Source of the DNA: Himantopus leucocephalus
Taxonomy: Eukaryota > Chordata > Aves > Charadriiformes > Recurvirostridae
DNA length: 64,000 nt
Assembly (NCBI GenBank): GCA_003993805.1
Contig: RSEF01000001.1
Coordinates: forward strand, 181,439,102-181,503,101
Reading direction: 5' to 3'
This document shows positions 14,083 to 27,400 of this stretch, piece after piece. Within the stretch, counting starts at the first letter, position 1; each line of letters opens with the position of its first letter. The notes under the pieces are model-generated. The model searched no databases, was not told the origin of the DNA, and worked only from the letters and a program-made list of their open reading frames with translations. The position numbers and the translations under genes are program-made.

Positions 14083-14508
14083 GGATCATAGAATCATAGA
14101 ATTGTCTAGGTTGGAAGAGACCTTTAAGATCATTGAGTCCAACCATCAACCTAACACTGCCAAAACCACCACTAAACCGTGTCTCTAAGCACCACGTCTA
14201 CGTGTCTTTTAAATACCTCCAGGGATGGCGACCCCACCACTTCCCTGGAGAGCCTGTTCCAATGTTTGATAAACCTTTCGGTGAAGAAATTTTTCCTAAT
14301 ATCCAATCTAAACCTCCCCTGGCACAACTTGAGGCGATTTCCTCTTGTCCTATCACTGGTTACTTGAGAGAAGAGACCGACCCCCACCTCCCTACAACTT
14401 CCTTTTGGGTAGTTGTAGAGAGTGATAAGGTCTCCCCTCAGCCTCCTTTTCTCTGGACTAAACAACCCCAGTTCCCTCAGCCACTCCTCATAAGGCTTGT
14501 TCTCTAGA
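14083..14508 (-). mobile_element. CR1 LINE, 5'-truncated 3' fragment with end of ORF2
   Basis: Read on the - strand, about 425 bases match the 3' end of a chicken-repeat-1 non-LTR retrotransposon. It opens inside the C-terminal part of ORF2 (open for at least 97 codons, 14465 down to 14172), with [41 protein letters not shown] and [12 protein letters not shown] in order. A short 3' UTR follows, ending in two copies of the 8-base unit ATTCTATG (14087-14102). There is no reverse transcriptase or endonuclease here; severe 5' truncation is normal for CR1. The frame has no stop in the retained part, which suggests a moderately young insertion. It is not functional. The subfamily was not assigned. 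Confidence 0.92.
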
Positions 14509-17500
14509 TTTCATTAGTTCCCAAAAACTATGGGAATTACAGGAGTTATGTCTAACATGAAGGTCTGCAAGTTATCCTAAATCACTTCCAACTTGTGTGA
14601 CTATTCTACTCAGGAAAGTGGTAAAGGTAAGCAATAGAGGAAAGGGAAATGTTGCAATTTTCTGTTCAGTTCCATGATCTGTAGACTTATTTTTAGTTTT
14701 GAAGTAGTTAGCATATGGTAGAGAAAGAGAACTAATAGTCTTGTGGAAGTCTGGTACAAAGAGAGGGGGACTACCATGCTCTCAGTAGTCCCCTACATGC
14801 AAGAGACTACTCTAAGCTGCTGAGAGGTCCCACTCTAATCCTGATAAAAAACACCAAACTGTCTCCCAGTTGCTCTAGATATGAGTCTGGTATGCTGATT
14901 GGCACTTATTAAAACTATTAAAAGTCTATGTTTGTATCACGTCTTCCCACAGTTGCATTTTGAAGCTACACCTGTACTACTAAATGCAGCAGGACCCATG
15001 TATGGGCTTGAGGACTGGTGTAGAGTCACCCATATGGTTCCTACATTTGAAATAACCACAACAAACTAATTTAAAGCAAAATAGAGCAAACTGTGCTTTT
15101 AACTAGTGTCTGATATTTCTGCATTATTAAGGTCTGTTTTCTAGCTCTTCCTTACTCACACAGATTTTGGAAAGAAAACACTAGAAAGCACTTTTTAAAA
15201 ATTGTTTTGGCCTATACAGTTATTCTTAGGTCTAGTTCCTGTGTTTTGGAAAGTGTTCAGGTAGATAAAGAGATGGAGACATTTAATCCTAGAACTGGAG
15301 GTGCTGATGGCAGAAGGGATACTGAAGAAATTGGGTACCGAGATCAGAAGAAACTGAGCACAATTACCTAATACGCTATATTTGACCCCACGTATAGCCT
15401 CACATATGTATTGAATTAAAGTAAAATCGATGCTGAATATGATCACTGAATAAATGTTTTAGAGACTATTAAGTATGTAGTTCTGTTTGAGTTTTGTGCT
15501 AATTTCTTTCCACATGTTTAAGCCCATCACATTTTTTTTTTCAAATGCTGTGTTCAGTCCTTCACTATGTGTGCATTAAGCATAGGGACTGTTAGCACGT
15601 CTGAAGTAACATCTGCTCTGTCTTTTTGTTGTTGGGTTCATGGTATAATTAGCTCTATATTTCACCAAATACAATTTTGCTCCCATGGCGGATAGAGCAG
15701 CATGAAGAAAACATAAATAATTGCAGATTAGAGAAACAGAAGGCAAAGTGGGTGTAGGTGGCTTTGATGAAAAAAAGGGTTAAGGAGAATAGAAGGTCAA
15801 CTCATTATAGGACATAACATTGTTAAAATTGTATTTGAGTATACTCCAGTGTCTCACATCTGAAGTATATAATTTTCTTTTTTAACTTTACCTAGCTTTA
15901 CTAAAAAGAAAGGTATTTTTACTTTATTCTAAGTTATATGTGTTTAAAACCCCTAAATTATGTGTAAGCTTGAATGAGCAATCACTCATAGACTAAAGTA
16001 TGATTTTTTATTAGTTTAAGATTACAGGGTATAAATCACACTTTTCTGGACAGTGCTATGAAGTTTCTCTAAAGATTGCAAGAGAGAAGTGGGTTTCCGC
16101 TCAGGCTTTTTTAGGTGAGCGTTATGCAGATTGCTAAGCAGATTTCTACTGTCTGACAATTCACCGTTACGAATGTGCTTCCAGCAAGAAAGACATCAGC
16201 AACTTGATTCAGTACAGGTATCTTGTACCGTTTGGGATGCCCTCAGGCATCTCACTTGGCTTCCAGCTTCCGCTCCTGAACGGCAGAGATCACATGCAGC
16301 TAGGTGCTCTGTTATATTTGCAAGCCCTGTGGAGACACATCAGATATCACCGGGCACCTGAAATGACAGCAGATTCCTATGTGCAGGCAACTGAATAGAC
16401 CTCCAGTGTTGCAGTTGCCTGTACAACACAGTTTCCCTGTCTCAGGGAACAACAGTATCACTAATAAGACAGTAAACAGGGATGTTTTCCAAAACAGAGC
16501 TAATATTTCAAAATTTCTTGCTTGCCTTAATGTGTGTGTGTACAAATGCCACTTTAAAAGATTTTCCTTTCTGTAATGTCCGGAAGTAGTAACACAATTG
16601 GTGCAACTAATAATCAGTTTTTCGATAATGATACGATTGTGTGATGTCTCATCTGTTTTAAGGTTATTTTAGTCATTGTTCTCAGCCTTGTCTAAATAGC
16701 ACAAATTTATAATGAGAAAGAAGATAAATCATGATGATTATGACTTGGCATAAGAGGTTTTTCTAGCAATGCTTATGACTGATCATGATGCAGATCATCC
16801 CAAGTTAGTACCAACAAACAACATCTCTGTTAACAACGTGATGCGTTTCCCTTCTTTGTCTCTGTTGTCATGGAATATCAGAATTATCTCAGCCAAATCA
16901 AAAGAAATCCCTGTTGTTAAATAGTTCCCAACAAGAGATAGCCCAGCCAACTTCACAGAAATGTTCTTCTGGAACTTCATGGATGCATTGCAGTTGTGTT
17001 CTGCTAATACTGATTTTCACCCAGCTTCTTTGGAACTGCTGAAGAGCGTAGGGAAAGAGCTGTACTTGGCTTTCCCATTCAGCGTGTTCTGCTGGCTTCA
17101 CTGCTGGAGGAAACTTTGTCGTTTCTTACTCCCGTGTTGAACGGGTTTGTGGTGCTACAAAGGTGCCGTGAGTTTGAAAGATGAACTACATCCTGCACTT
17201 GCAGTACCATCACTCTAATCATCTGGCTCTATTTCACCATGGCATTTTGCATTTCCAATGTTTTATCTGCTGTGCATGTGCATATATATGCATCGTGTAC
17301 ATTTGGTTTCAGGTATGCAACTTAATAGAAATTTCTTTTGCCTGTTTACAGCACTTCCTCTATAAGTGCTAATAGTCTTGCCTTTTTAATCAATGTATAA
17401 AAACAAAGCATTAAATTCTCATTGATATACAAAATAAATCATCTCCAAATTAGTTTATGATTTATAGCTTAGACACACACATGAAGGATTTGCAACTTTC

Positions 17501-20500
17501 TCTTCTCGACATTTTTTTCTTGTGTTTTTTTGTCTGTTCCTACTTAATTAAACTTTCTTCATTTGAAACCTTAAAAATATTTTTTCAAAAATTAGTTGTT
17601 TCCAGCCTCTGGGGTAGAAAATAAATTGAAAATTGAACATTATAGCAGGTCATGCTGAGGTAAGAAACATAAGATTTAACGTCTAAGGTTAAATCATCAT
17701 GAGGTACAATGATCTCAGTTGTCACTGCTTTTGTATAAGCAGCTTTGTTAGAGTTAACTATTTCTGGTATCATTACAATATTGGTCATTGTAATCTTCAA
17801 AGAATAGTATAGAGCAAGTGATAGGGCTACGGCTACTGGTACAGAAAATGTAATTTTCCTCCTCTTTTGCTTTCAGACTACACACAATAAATCATTTTGT
17901 TGAAGAGATAATAAAGCACCAACTGGGTGCTGGTTTAATTCATATCAGGGGAGATCTTCAGTAGCTTTCTAAAACAAAGTAATTAGGGAAGGAGTTCTTT
18001 TATGAAAAAAAATAGATAGATTATTTTTGTATATCTCTTGTGTTCTTACAGGTGTTAATCAGAGTAGAGTAAAAAAGGTTGTATTCTACTTCCATTTTAC
18101 ATCTGAGACATAAAAGTTCTAAATCAACTACAACAATTACAAAACACATAAAGAAAAATCCCAAGTGCAACAAGAATTTAGACATAAATGACTTCATTGT
18201 ACTGATGAAGGTTATGGTTGTTTAGTGGGAAAAGAAAATAATAGGAAACACAGCAAATAAATGAAAGAAAAGGATGTCCTGGGGGAGGGGAATGGGGAAA
18301 TGTTTCCTTAATAAAGTCAACATAGAGAAATAAAACCAACATCTGCTCCTCGTTTCTCTATTTGATTTCACTTTTAATTACAGAACTTCATAGTTAAGGC
18401 AATTTTAGTGGATGTTTAGTTTTTTCCTTTATTGTGGTTGAAGCTACTGACCAAACTCCAGAGGCACTGAGTGTGTGTGTGTGCTCTTTTTCGGGACTTT
18501 GAGTAATACTGCCTAACAGTGGATCCTGTTTGCCTTTTGAAGACTTGTCTCCTGGGGCTTCCTGGCTTTTGTGTTGTCCAGCTAGTGAGCTTCAACCCAG
18601 TGGCTCCTGATGTTGGCTCCGGTGGATAGGGGTACTTACGGAAAGAGTTTAACGCCTGTGGCTTCTCTGTCACCCTCTGAGTGTCTTTCGTTTTTCTACA
18701 TTGTAAGGGTTCTTCTAGACCTTTATTAATGTGGGAAGCTGTGTTGATGCAGTATGGACAGAGACGGGGAGCACTAGAGGAGATTCAGCCAGGGCTTAAC
18801 TGGATGCTTTTGTGGTCACAAAAAGCAAATTTGCACTACCCAGAGAAACCACTTTTAACGTGTGATTAATCATTCTGTGAAGAAAAGGTAGAAATATTAC
18901 TGGCTTCACAAAATAGTATTGTAATATGGCCCAAACCACGACATGTGCCATGGACACTGTTGGGGTATGACTGCAGTGACTTGAATAAGTGACAGTGCAC
19001 CTGTTGCAGGATCTGTATAGTTAAGAAATTTATCTTGAACAGGTGGAGGGTAGTGTGCCTGCAGGATTTCTACTCAAGGATATCAGCACAAAACTGCATG
19101 GACTAAGGACTTCTAGATAATTGTATTAAATTTTGGTAACTAGGCAGAGTCCTTTACAATCATAAACTCTCTTGTAAGAAGTGAATTTCACTCAATAGTC
19201 GTTTGCAAAATCCCCCAAATTGTTCTTACAATATTCTGTATTTCTGAGAAATTTATCCTCAAAATCATATAAAAAAAAGCTATGTGGATTGCTGAAAGAG
19301 TAATTATACCATATTGTCCTTTCACATTTCGTAAGTGATTAATTTCCTTCATCCTAAGTAAAAAAGAACTGGCATAGTCTTCAATATTGTAATTTTTCAT
19401 TACACTAAATAATCTGTACTTTGATATTTGCAATACACATGCTTCAATTCTAAGTCAAAGCTCTTTGGGACATCAGCTTCTGAAGCATCTCTGTTCTCCA
19501 GACCATACATGATCCTTGTATGCATTGACTCCGCTTTTCAGTGTTCTGCTCAGAGAAGCAGAGGTGGTATAGAAAGGGATCTAGGCTTTATAAGATTGGC
19601 ACGGCTCACACTTGTCCTTTGAAATGAAGTAGATTCAGGGACTTTATGATGTGCTTTTTTAGGGCCGCACTATGACACCTGTCTTATGAGAGCTCTCTAA
19701 ATTACGTTGTTGTGATTGCTCTTGATCAGCCAACTATAGTCACTGGCCAAAGCAACATCTTAAATTACTTAGGATAACTAAAGAACATCTTCTCATCGTA
19801 CATGCAGTAGAGTCAGCTGTTCCAATAAGTGATTTTTATGGTTTTGAGAAGTTGCTTCACTAAACCTTGACCCAGTGTGCTATATAACTAACTGATTTAC
19901 ATGGAAGTTCTGGAGGTTACTTCTCACTACTCATGTATTACACATGGGTTAGTTGCCTTTTTGATCTCCATTAATATTGTGCACTGAGAAATGTTCTTCA
20001 ACTTTATGATTGGGGATTTTCTCCATTTATAATTTATTGTATGCTCCTATTCTATCAAAATAACTCCCTTGCTTTATGATATTGTATACATCTTACAGGA
20101 AAAATCACTGAACTGATCACATGGTCAAAACAGTTTTACCTCTCTGTGTTTTTAATCATTCAAAGTATATCGCTGTGACATGTTTTGTTCCTTATGTTTA
20201 CGTCTGTCTCATAAAGTGACCTTTTAGATAGTGAGGAGCAGTCAGTTTTTTCTACTACTTGTGGAAGGCAGGTGTTCTAGAAAGGTTCCCACCCCACTTA
20301 TGTGGCTTCTCCAACTGGAAGATTAGAATAGTGACTTTTCATGGAGTTCTGGTTTGCAATGGTATTTCAAAGTTGTCCTGGAAAGTTTTCCTCTGCAACC
20401 ATGGATACCAGCTTCTGTGCCCATTAGTTGTATGCGGTAGGTGTATGTAGCATCTTGGCTACAAGATGAGTAGAAACACATTCTGGTCACTCTGTGGTTA

Positions 20501-20524
20501 ACTGAGCCATCTCTCCCTGCCTCA

Positions 20525-20720
20525 CTTATTCCTGATATCCTATTTTAATTGGCTATTAAGGATTATTTAATTTATGATTGAGTCCCAAACTGACCCATGT
20601 TTCATCTTTAATTTAGGATTCCTATTAGGATTATGTTGCATCTTTAATTTGGATTTGTGTTTATTTGTTCAATGAATTTGCATTGTTTTAACTCACTGGC
20701 AATTAATTGGACAGCCTAGG
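20525..20720. promoter_or_regulatory. Candidate regulatory stretch with GGATTA and AATTA motifs
   Basis: GGATTA occurs at 20560 and 20628, a word close to catctttaattt occurs twice (20603 and 20639), and TTAATTGG/CAATTAATTGG words occur at both ends. GGATTA is the core of OTX/PITX-type homeodomain sites. The arrangement suggests an enhancer-like element, but this is inference from motif density only. Confidence 0.25.
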
Positions 20721-21899
20721 TCAAACTCCTGGCGGTGTTTTTTTCTCTGCATGATCTCATTCTTACTCACTGTCTGAGGCCTCTTTCAGCTTGAGCGTGG
20801 AGGAAAGGTATGCCCTCCAGCATGACATAAAGCCCCAACCATTTCAAGATGGCTGTTTGAGACTGAATGTAGAAGATTTCAGCAGATGGCTTCTAATTAC
20901 TTGAGATATGCCAAAGTGCTGAAAGGAGTATTTGTATCTTCAAACCTAAGGGGTAGCTGTACCTGACACGATGTGAGTGGCATGTGCATTAATGTACCCA
21001 TGTCAGCATTTATTCCATCTACAGCTTCTGCCATGAGCTTTATCACAGATAATTGTCTATGATATGAATGGAACTTTCTTGAGTATTGTTGTAATAGAGC
21101 TATAACTAATAAACCTATTACAGAAAGTAGAAGAAAATCCTATGCTTTTTAATGGAAAGCAGAAATAAAGAGACAATCTATATTCATACTCATTTTATCG
21201 AGAAAGCTATGGAAACTTTGAATTAAAACTATCATTTTGACCTTTTAGTTGAGTTTATAGGCAAGTCCCTTTTTATGATTGTGAGCAATTTTTTTTTTTT
21301 TTAAAGATGCAGGGAAATTACTGTTACATTAGTTGCATTAAATAATTGAGAATTTTGAGAGAGAGATATGTCATGCTCACCTTACTCACACTGTTAGTCT
21401 CAGCAAGGTCAAGGGACTAATTGTGGACCCAGCCTGCCCTAAGCCAGTTGCAGTACATAATTGCATGCTGCCCTGGGAGCAGCGTAAGAAGGAAATTGTG
21501 ACTTGAAGCGATTCTGTCTGGTATTCTAGGGGGTAGGGTCAAAACTGGCCGCAGTGTCTGCTCCCTCCCTTCCCCTACCGGTGGGTGGTGAGTCTGTAGA
21601 ACTCATTTCCCCTCCTGGGCTGCCATCTGTGATACGATAAACCGCTTCACAGAAAAGAAATTCAGAGTTTCTTTCGGAAGGTTTGTGTATCAAAGCCCTC
21701 TGACTCCTACATATTCACATAAATCTCTGTTCAGAGTATTCTGTTTATGTGCTGAAATAAAATTAGAGCTTCATATGATAACGTGCAGATTTTTTTTTTC
21801 CTTCATACATCAGAGATTTTGTTTTGCATTATTTTTAAACTTCCTTCTAGGATCTTGTGTTAATCAAGTAGTAAACTTTTTTTTTCTCCCTTTTTGATG

Positions 21900-22150
21900 T
21901 TGTTTAATTTACTAGTGGTTCTAAGACTCAGCATGAACCATTTTTCTAAGCAGCTTGTTTAGCCATAGAAAATGGTCACCAGCTAGAGCTATTTATGTAA
22001 GGCATTCCAAATTCCTATGAGTCAAGCGGTGTGTATTTTGGAATGCTTTAACCTCCTCACTTAAATTAACAACTGCCTTTAATTTCAGCTCTTTGCAAGA
22101 ATATATCCCAGTTTCCCAGGGATAAAATTAGCAGCCTCATCAGCGCTATC
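21900..22150. promoter_or_regulatory. Candidate regulatory stretch with a paired TEAD-type motif
   Basis: GCATTCCAA (22002-22010) and its exact reverse complement TTGGAATGC (22038-22046) face each other across 27 bases. CATTCC/GGAATG is the core of TEAD (MCAT) sites. The surrounding sequence is non-repetitive and contains a CAGC(T)-type E-box-like word and AATTAA words. The function is inferred. Confidence 0.28.
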
Positions 22151-23559
22151 TTGTACTGGCAAAAAGGTGTATTAGCAGAGGTAGAATGTAGATTTCTGTG
22201 TGTGACTGTGAGCAGGAGATCACCCCTAATCTTTTGGCAGGGTCTACGAGGGAAAGATTTGAAGCTTTTAGTGGCAATGCATTCCCCATCACCCCAATAG
22301 AGATTTGTCTGAGAGTAAACACTTTTATTTCTGACTATCTAGAAAATGAAGCATTTGCCCTGTGTAACATTGACAATGACTTTGTTCATGCTACTTCAGT
22401 AAAATATAATGTAAGTCTCTTTCTTTTTGTTTGCTTGTTTTTTTCTCAGATTCAAGTTGCACTGGAATTCACTTACCTTTTCTCTTGTTACAGTAAATAA
22501 AAAATAATCTCCCTTAAAATGATTCTGTACACTTCTGAAATAAAAAGGGAGATTACAGATTCTCCCACTATAATTCAACTTTTTAACAAGAATAAATATT
22601 GTTAATGACTTCTAGCATAATTGAAACAGGCAGAGTGAATTTTTCTTTGAGGAACAGTATACAGTTACTGTTGCTTAAACACTTCAGAGGAAACATGAAG
22701 TTACATGGTTTTGCTTGCTTAATACACAAAGAGATTTGCAGTCAAAGAGATGTTTTTTTTTTCTTTCTGTTGCCTGCTCAGGCCTGTTAAATGATGCAAT
22801 GTGGTGGTCTTGTTAGACAATAATAACAGAAACAAAATTTCTTTAGAAAGAATTTCAAATAATCACGTAATATCATCATTTACACAACTGTATTATTTTA
22901 AAAAGCAGTATTGAAATAATATTTAAATAAACCATTTTGGCCATATTCCAGTGCCTGTCTAGGAAGTATGGGTATTGATTCTTACACATATATTCCAAAA
23001 TTATTATATTAAGAATATCATATTTGCTTTAAGAGTAAAATCCTGAGTAACAAAATAGTTTAACCAGGGCTCATTGCACTCAGATTTACAGAATTAAGAC
23101 GTTTGCATTTTATTTTTCTTATAGACTTTCTGTACTCATATTGCTGAAGCCCTTCTGTGCCGTGTGGGAGAAATGTACATGCTTATAAATTAAAACCTGT
23201 AATTTAGGTTTAATATTTTATTTGTGTAGTTTTAATATTTACTTTAAATGTTTGGTAGCAAAGATAAAGCTGCATGATATAAATAACAGCTCAGTAAATT
23301 AATAGCCGCAAATTTTAGTAACCAGTACAAATAGTGAAATTTACTTTTATCAAGTGACTCACGAACAATCCACTCTGCACCGCCTCAGTGTTAGTTAGAC
23401 TTTTGATTAAGATCTTGATGTCCCCTGGGAGGAAAGAAGGTATAAATACATGCATAACAAATGTGGTCCTTGAACTTTTATACATCTGTGTGCATTGATA
23501 CATGCCAAACACAACATACTTCAATTTATTCACCTGCAGGCTTCTGCAGAGGCTGATAG

Positions 23560-23990
23560 GTTGTACAACACGCAGAGGATATCTATGGAGAGCTTTTGCC
23601 TGCCCAGCTCCCAGACCAGCTCTGCGAGAGGCTGTGCTTTAGTGGAGAGCAAAGTGCTGGTGGTATCTTTTGAGCTTGGCTTTCCATGGCTATGAGAGAA
23701 CAGAAGAGCCCACCGAGCCTCAGATATGCCCTTTCTGCAGCCCTTGAAGCAAATCTGCCCCCGCGTCTGCTCTCCGTTGTACGGGTAGTGTGGGCAAGGG
23801 CAGGAAAAAATTCAGCAAGGTCTTCATTTCCTCTGTCATTTGTCAGGAAATAGGAGAAACCTTCTGAACCTGTCTTAACGGCCAGCTGCACCCCAGAAGC
23901 AGCAGGTCCCTGGCAGGGCTGGAAGCGCGGCCATGCCTGGGGAGGTGTCTGGCCGAAGGGACACTCACCCAATTTGGAATATTTCGGCAC
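23560..23990. other. Locally GC-richer, CpG-containing block of unknown origin
   Basis: Within AT-rich intron this block has noticeably more G/C and several CpGs (for example near 23763-23780 and 23926-23932). The - strand is open for 135 codons (23990 to 23583), but the translation shows no motif or family I recognise. Possible explanations are a decayed transposon, an LTR remnant or chance; I cannot decide. It is smaller than a typical CpG island. Confidence 0.4.
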
Positions 23991-26900
23991 ACCACTGGAG
24001 GGAACAGGGGGATTTTTCTTTTCTTTACTCGAAACTGAGATGCTGAAATCATCACATATTTGTAGCAGAGATTTTTAAGAAGTATGGATGATATCAAGAT
24101 TGGTGATAGGATTGCAAGAGTTGATGCACTGTAGGTGGCATAAACAATTATATTTAGCTACCTTTAGAAATTTAACACATTAAACAAGAAATTTATCAGG
24201 AATAGATTTTTCTGAAGTGTCAGCTATATCAGCTGGCACTTGTAGTGTACTTTTTGTGCAAGTCACACTGTAAACTGAAATGCAAAGTACATAAGGGTAG
24301 GATATCCTTTTCCTGTGAATTGTCCAATCAGTCTTGCATTGTTCGAAATTACCATCGCCACATACTTACCATATTTTCATTTCATATAGGAAGATTGTGA
24401 AACTTTGAAGAAGCAGCGGTTAAATCTTTATTTCTGTTAGATAACTGTATCTGCCTGCTAGCATTTTCTTTTTGCAGTTCAATACCAAAGTGAGTCATGA
24501 GTCTTTTCTGCTAGTTATGTACATGTGGATATTATCAGAAACAAATGATAGCGTATAATAAGTTTGGGTTTATGTAAGTACTGTTTTAAATTAATTAAAG
24601 AGTAGAATAAAAGGTCATGAATTACCTTTAGTAGTATTTGCAGTTCTGTGTGTAGCAGACGTGTATAGTCAAAGACTAAATGGTGAATAAGAGTCTGACT
24701 ATCAAAGACTTTGGGATCAAAGTCACGATCAATCTATGTACTGATCATTTTGTATTTGGATAGTGACTTCAACCTTATTTGCCATAACATAGCCCCGTGC
24801 AATAATAACTATCTTTGCACTTCATTTTAGTTTTAATTTTAAGTAATTGCATCCAGCAGATGCCTTGATGCACAAAAGTATCGTATAATCCATGTAATTA
24901 TAGTCTCTGCCTATTCGTTTGTTAGCTATGTTTACAGGAAAGAAGTAGGTTTGTATTTTTTCAAAATATGTGCTTGGTAAGCACTAAATCTAAGACTTAT
25001 AAAAACATTATCAATATGTTCTAATTAATATTTGCTCTTTTCCTTAAGCTATTATGAGGATACTTAATGCACAGCCTAAAATTAGAGTTGACAATTGCAA
25101 ATACAATCCAACCAACATAGTAATAAAATCAATACTTACATTTCCCTTGGGGCCACTATTTACTGTTTGCTGTGCCATTTCCTTAATGGAATGGCAGTTA
25201 TGTTTGCAGAAACCTTGTAACTATGATTTTTATATTTTAACTAAAAGCAGCTTTCCTGAAGTAGTATGATTAAAAAAGAATCTGGAGTTGCTTTCAGAAA
25301 ATTGCTGTAAACATTTTGTAGCCAGTTTTAACAAAGACTAAAAAGAAACATCTTTTCATAGTAAATGTCACTATATTCTAAGATGAATTATTTGTAACGT
25401 CTAAACTCCTTTCAGTTGCATTGCAATAGACGTTTTCCTTAATCTTGAAATACTTCCCTGATTTGTTTTTAGTTTCATTTACTCGGTTCAAATTATTCTT
25501 AATCACTGAAAGCTCATTCCTGTGTGGAGGTCTGCAATGTTCTCAAAGTGTACAAGGGAGTCTGGCAGTTTATTTGACTTAGCAAATTAAAATAATGGAG
25601 GAAAGTATGATCTTCGAGATGAGTCATCGCAGCTGTTGCACAGATCTAATTCTAGTCTTTCGACTTGGTGCTCCTTTCACTGAAGTTTGTCATTATCTTT
25701 ATCTGGCAGGACAGCAGGCGTTTCTGTGCCTTGCAATATAACTGTATAGTACAGAAAGCATGGATGGTATAGTTGACAGTTTTAGTGTACGCAAGTGTCA
25801 TATGTGTTTGCGTATTCAGTATAATATTTCTCTAACGATCCCTGACAAGAGGGGTGGGCATCCGAATGAAAATCTGTGAGTTATCATGGCTTAATAATTT
25901 TTTCCTTATGGGGTTCTGCTGACCACGCTGTGTGTTCTTGGCATAGGTGAAGTTTAGGGTAACAGGTTCTGTCATACAACATGGCCACTTACTTTGGCTC
26001 AACTATCAGGGACTAATTATTAGCTCTAATTATTAACTAATTATTGCCTTTGATCATGTGGCCATATGCTAAACTTCTGCTTTCACTGCCGTTCTGCAAC
26101 TATTATTTTGAATAGCATTCCTATAAGCAGTGTACTTGTAGCCAGCATCACTGTCTGCTTATAGTCACTGCAAGCACATTGCATGTTAGGAACACTTGAA
26201 TATCCATTCCATGTGAAATGTTGACATTTCAGGATCTGCATTTGTTCCACCTGTGGCGATATGCCAAAATTGCAAAATGTGGAATGCAAAAGAAATTTTG
26301 AAATATGTTCATTTGAAAGCACTGGAATTAGAAATGCTTTGCTTTAGTAATGTGGAAAGTATACATGTATTGAAAATTTTGTAATATGTATAATAAATCC
26401 ATAAAAGTATAATATAAGACAAGATATAAACCAAAATATTGCTGAATTGAACTGAAAAAATACTAGAAGAAAATGGAAGTTCAGGACAAGGTACTTTAGT
26501 CCTGTTCTGAATGTTTTTATAACTTTTATGTTACAAATGTTTTTTAAATTGCCATGTTCCAAGTAACTTTTCTGTTAGGATGCTCTTAAAAATTATGTTG
26601 GATCTTGCTTTTTACATGTATATATAAGAATATGCCAATATGTATACAGTTTATGTATAGGCTGTGTCTTCAGTAATCACTGTTATAACGTTGTAAAATT
26701 TTAAGCTGAATTTTTTATCTAAAATATCTTTCTTTCATGTCTGCCCCAGACCTTTATAGGTCTGGGCTTCAACAGCAGCAATGATTCAGCTTCCACAGAG
26801 AGCAAGTCAGGAGAGACATATCTTTCAGTATTCAAATATTTTCCTCTGTTTTAATGCTTTTAAGCTTCAGAGGAAGGAGTTAAAATTTGTCATTAAGATG

Positions 26901-27177
26901 ATACTAGAATACCTGTTTCTGACCACTTGAAAATAGATAGCAAATAGATATAAATTTCTGCAGTTGTGTTTCATATGCCATTAGACTTAGCGGCACTGGT
27001 ATTCCCCATGGTCCTGCTAAACCTGCTCTCCAGCGGTTTTGCAAGGAAAAAAAACATTATTTTGGAACTTCTAATATTTGTTGTCTAAGTTACATTGGTA
27101 TGAGCATTTTCAGCAGTTCGTGGCTGTTCCCATAGAAGAAAGTCTCACAGTTTGTTTTTTGGCTTTGGCAGGCGTAA

Positions 27178-27229
27178 TTCCCTGCACTTTACTAATATAA
27201 TGNGTTCCCTGCACTTTACATATATAATG
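27178..27229. repeat. 25-base direct duplicate around a single N
   Basis: The sequence ttccctgcacttta plus about ten further bases occurs at 27178-27202 and again at 27205-27229, with the N at 27203 between them. The copies differ at only a couple of bases. This is most easily explained as two contig ends that overlap but were not merged. Confidence 0.8.
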
Positions 27230-27379
27230 CTTTGTAACATCTTTTAAGGATACTGTTTCTTGGCACACTCACTAGATTGCCCAGAATAGGATACTAAGAT
27301 CAATCTGACTTCCACACATAGCAGTGAAAACCTTTGTGTAGATCTGATAGAAGCTAGATTAATCCCATCATCAGAAAAG

Positions 27380-27400
27380 AAACAAACAAACAAACAAAAC
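27380..27400. repeat. (AAAC)n simple repeat
   Basis: About five tandem AAAC units followed by a short C run. Confidence 0.9.
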
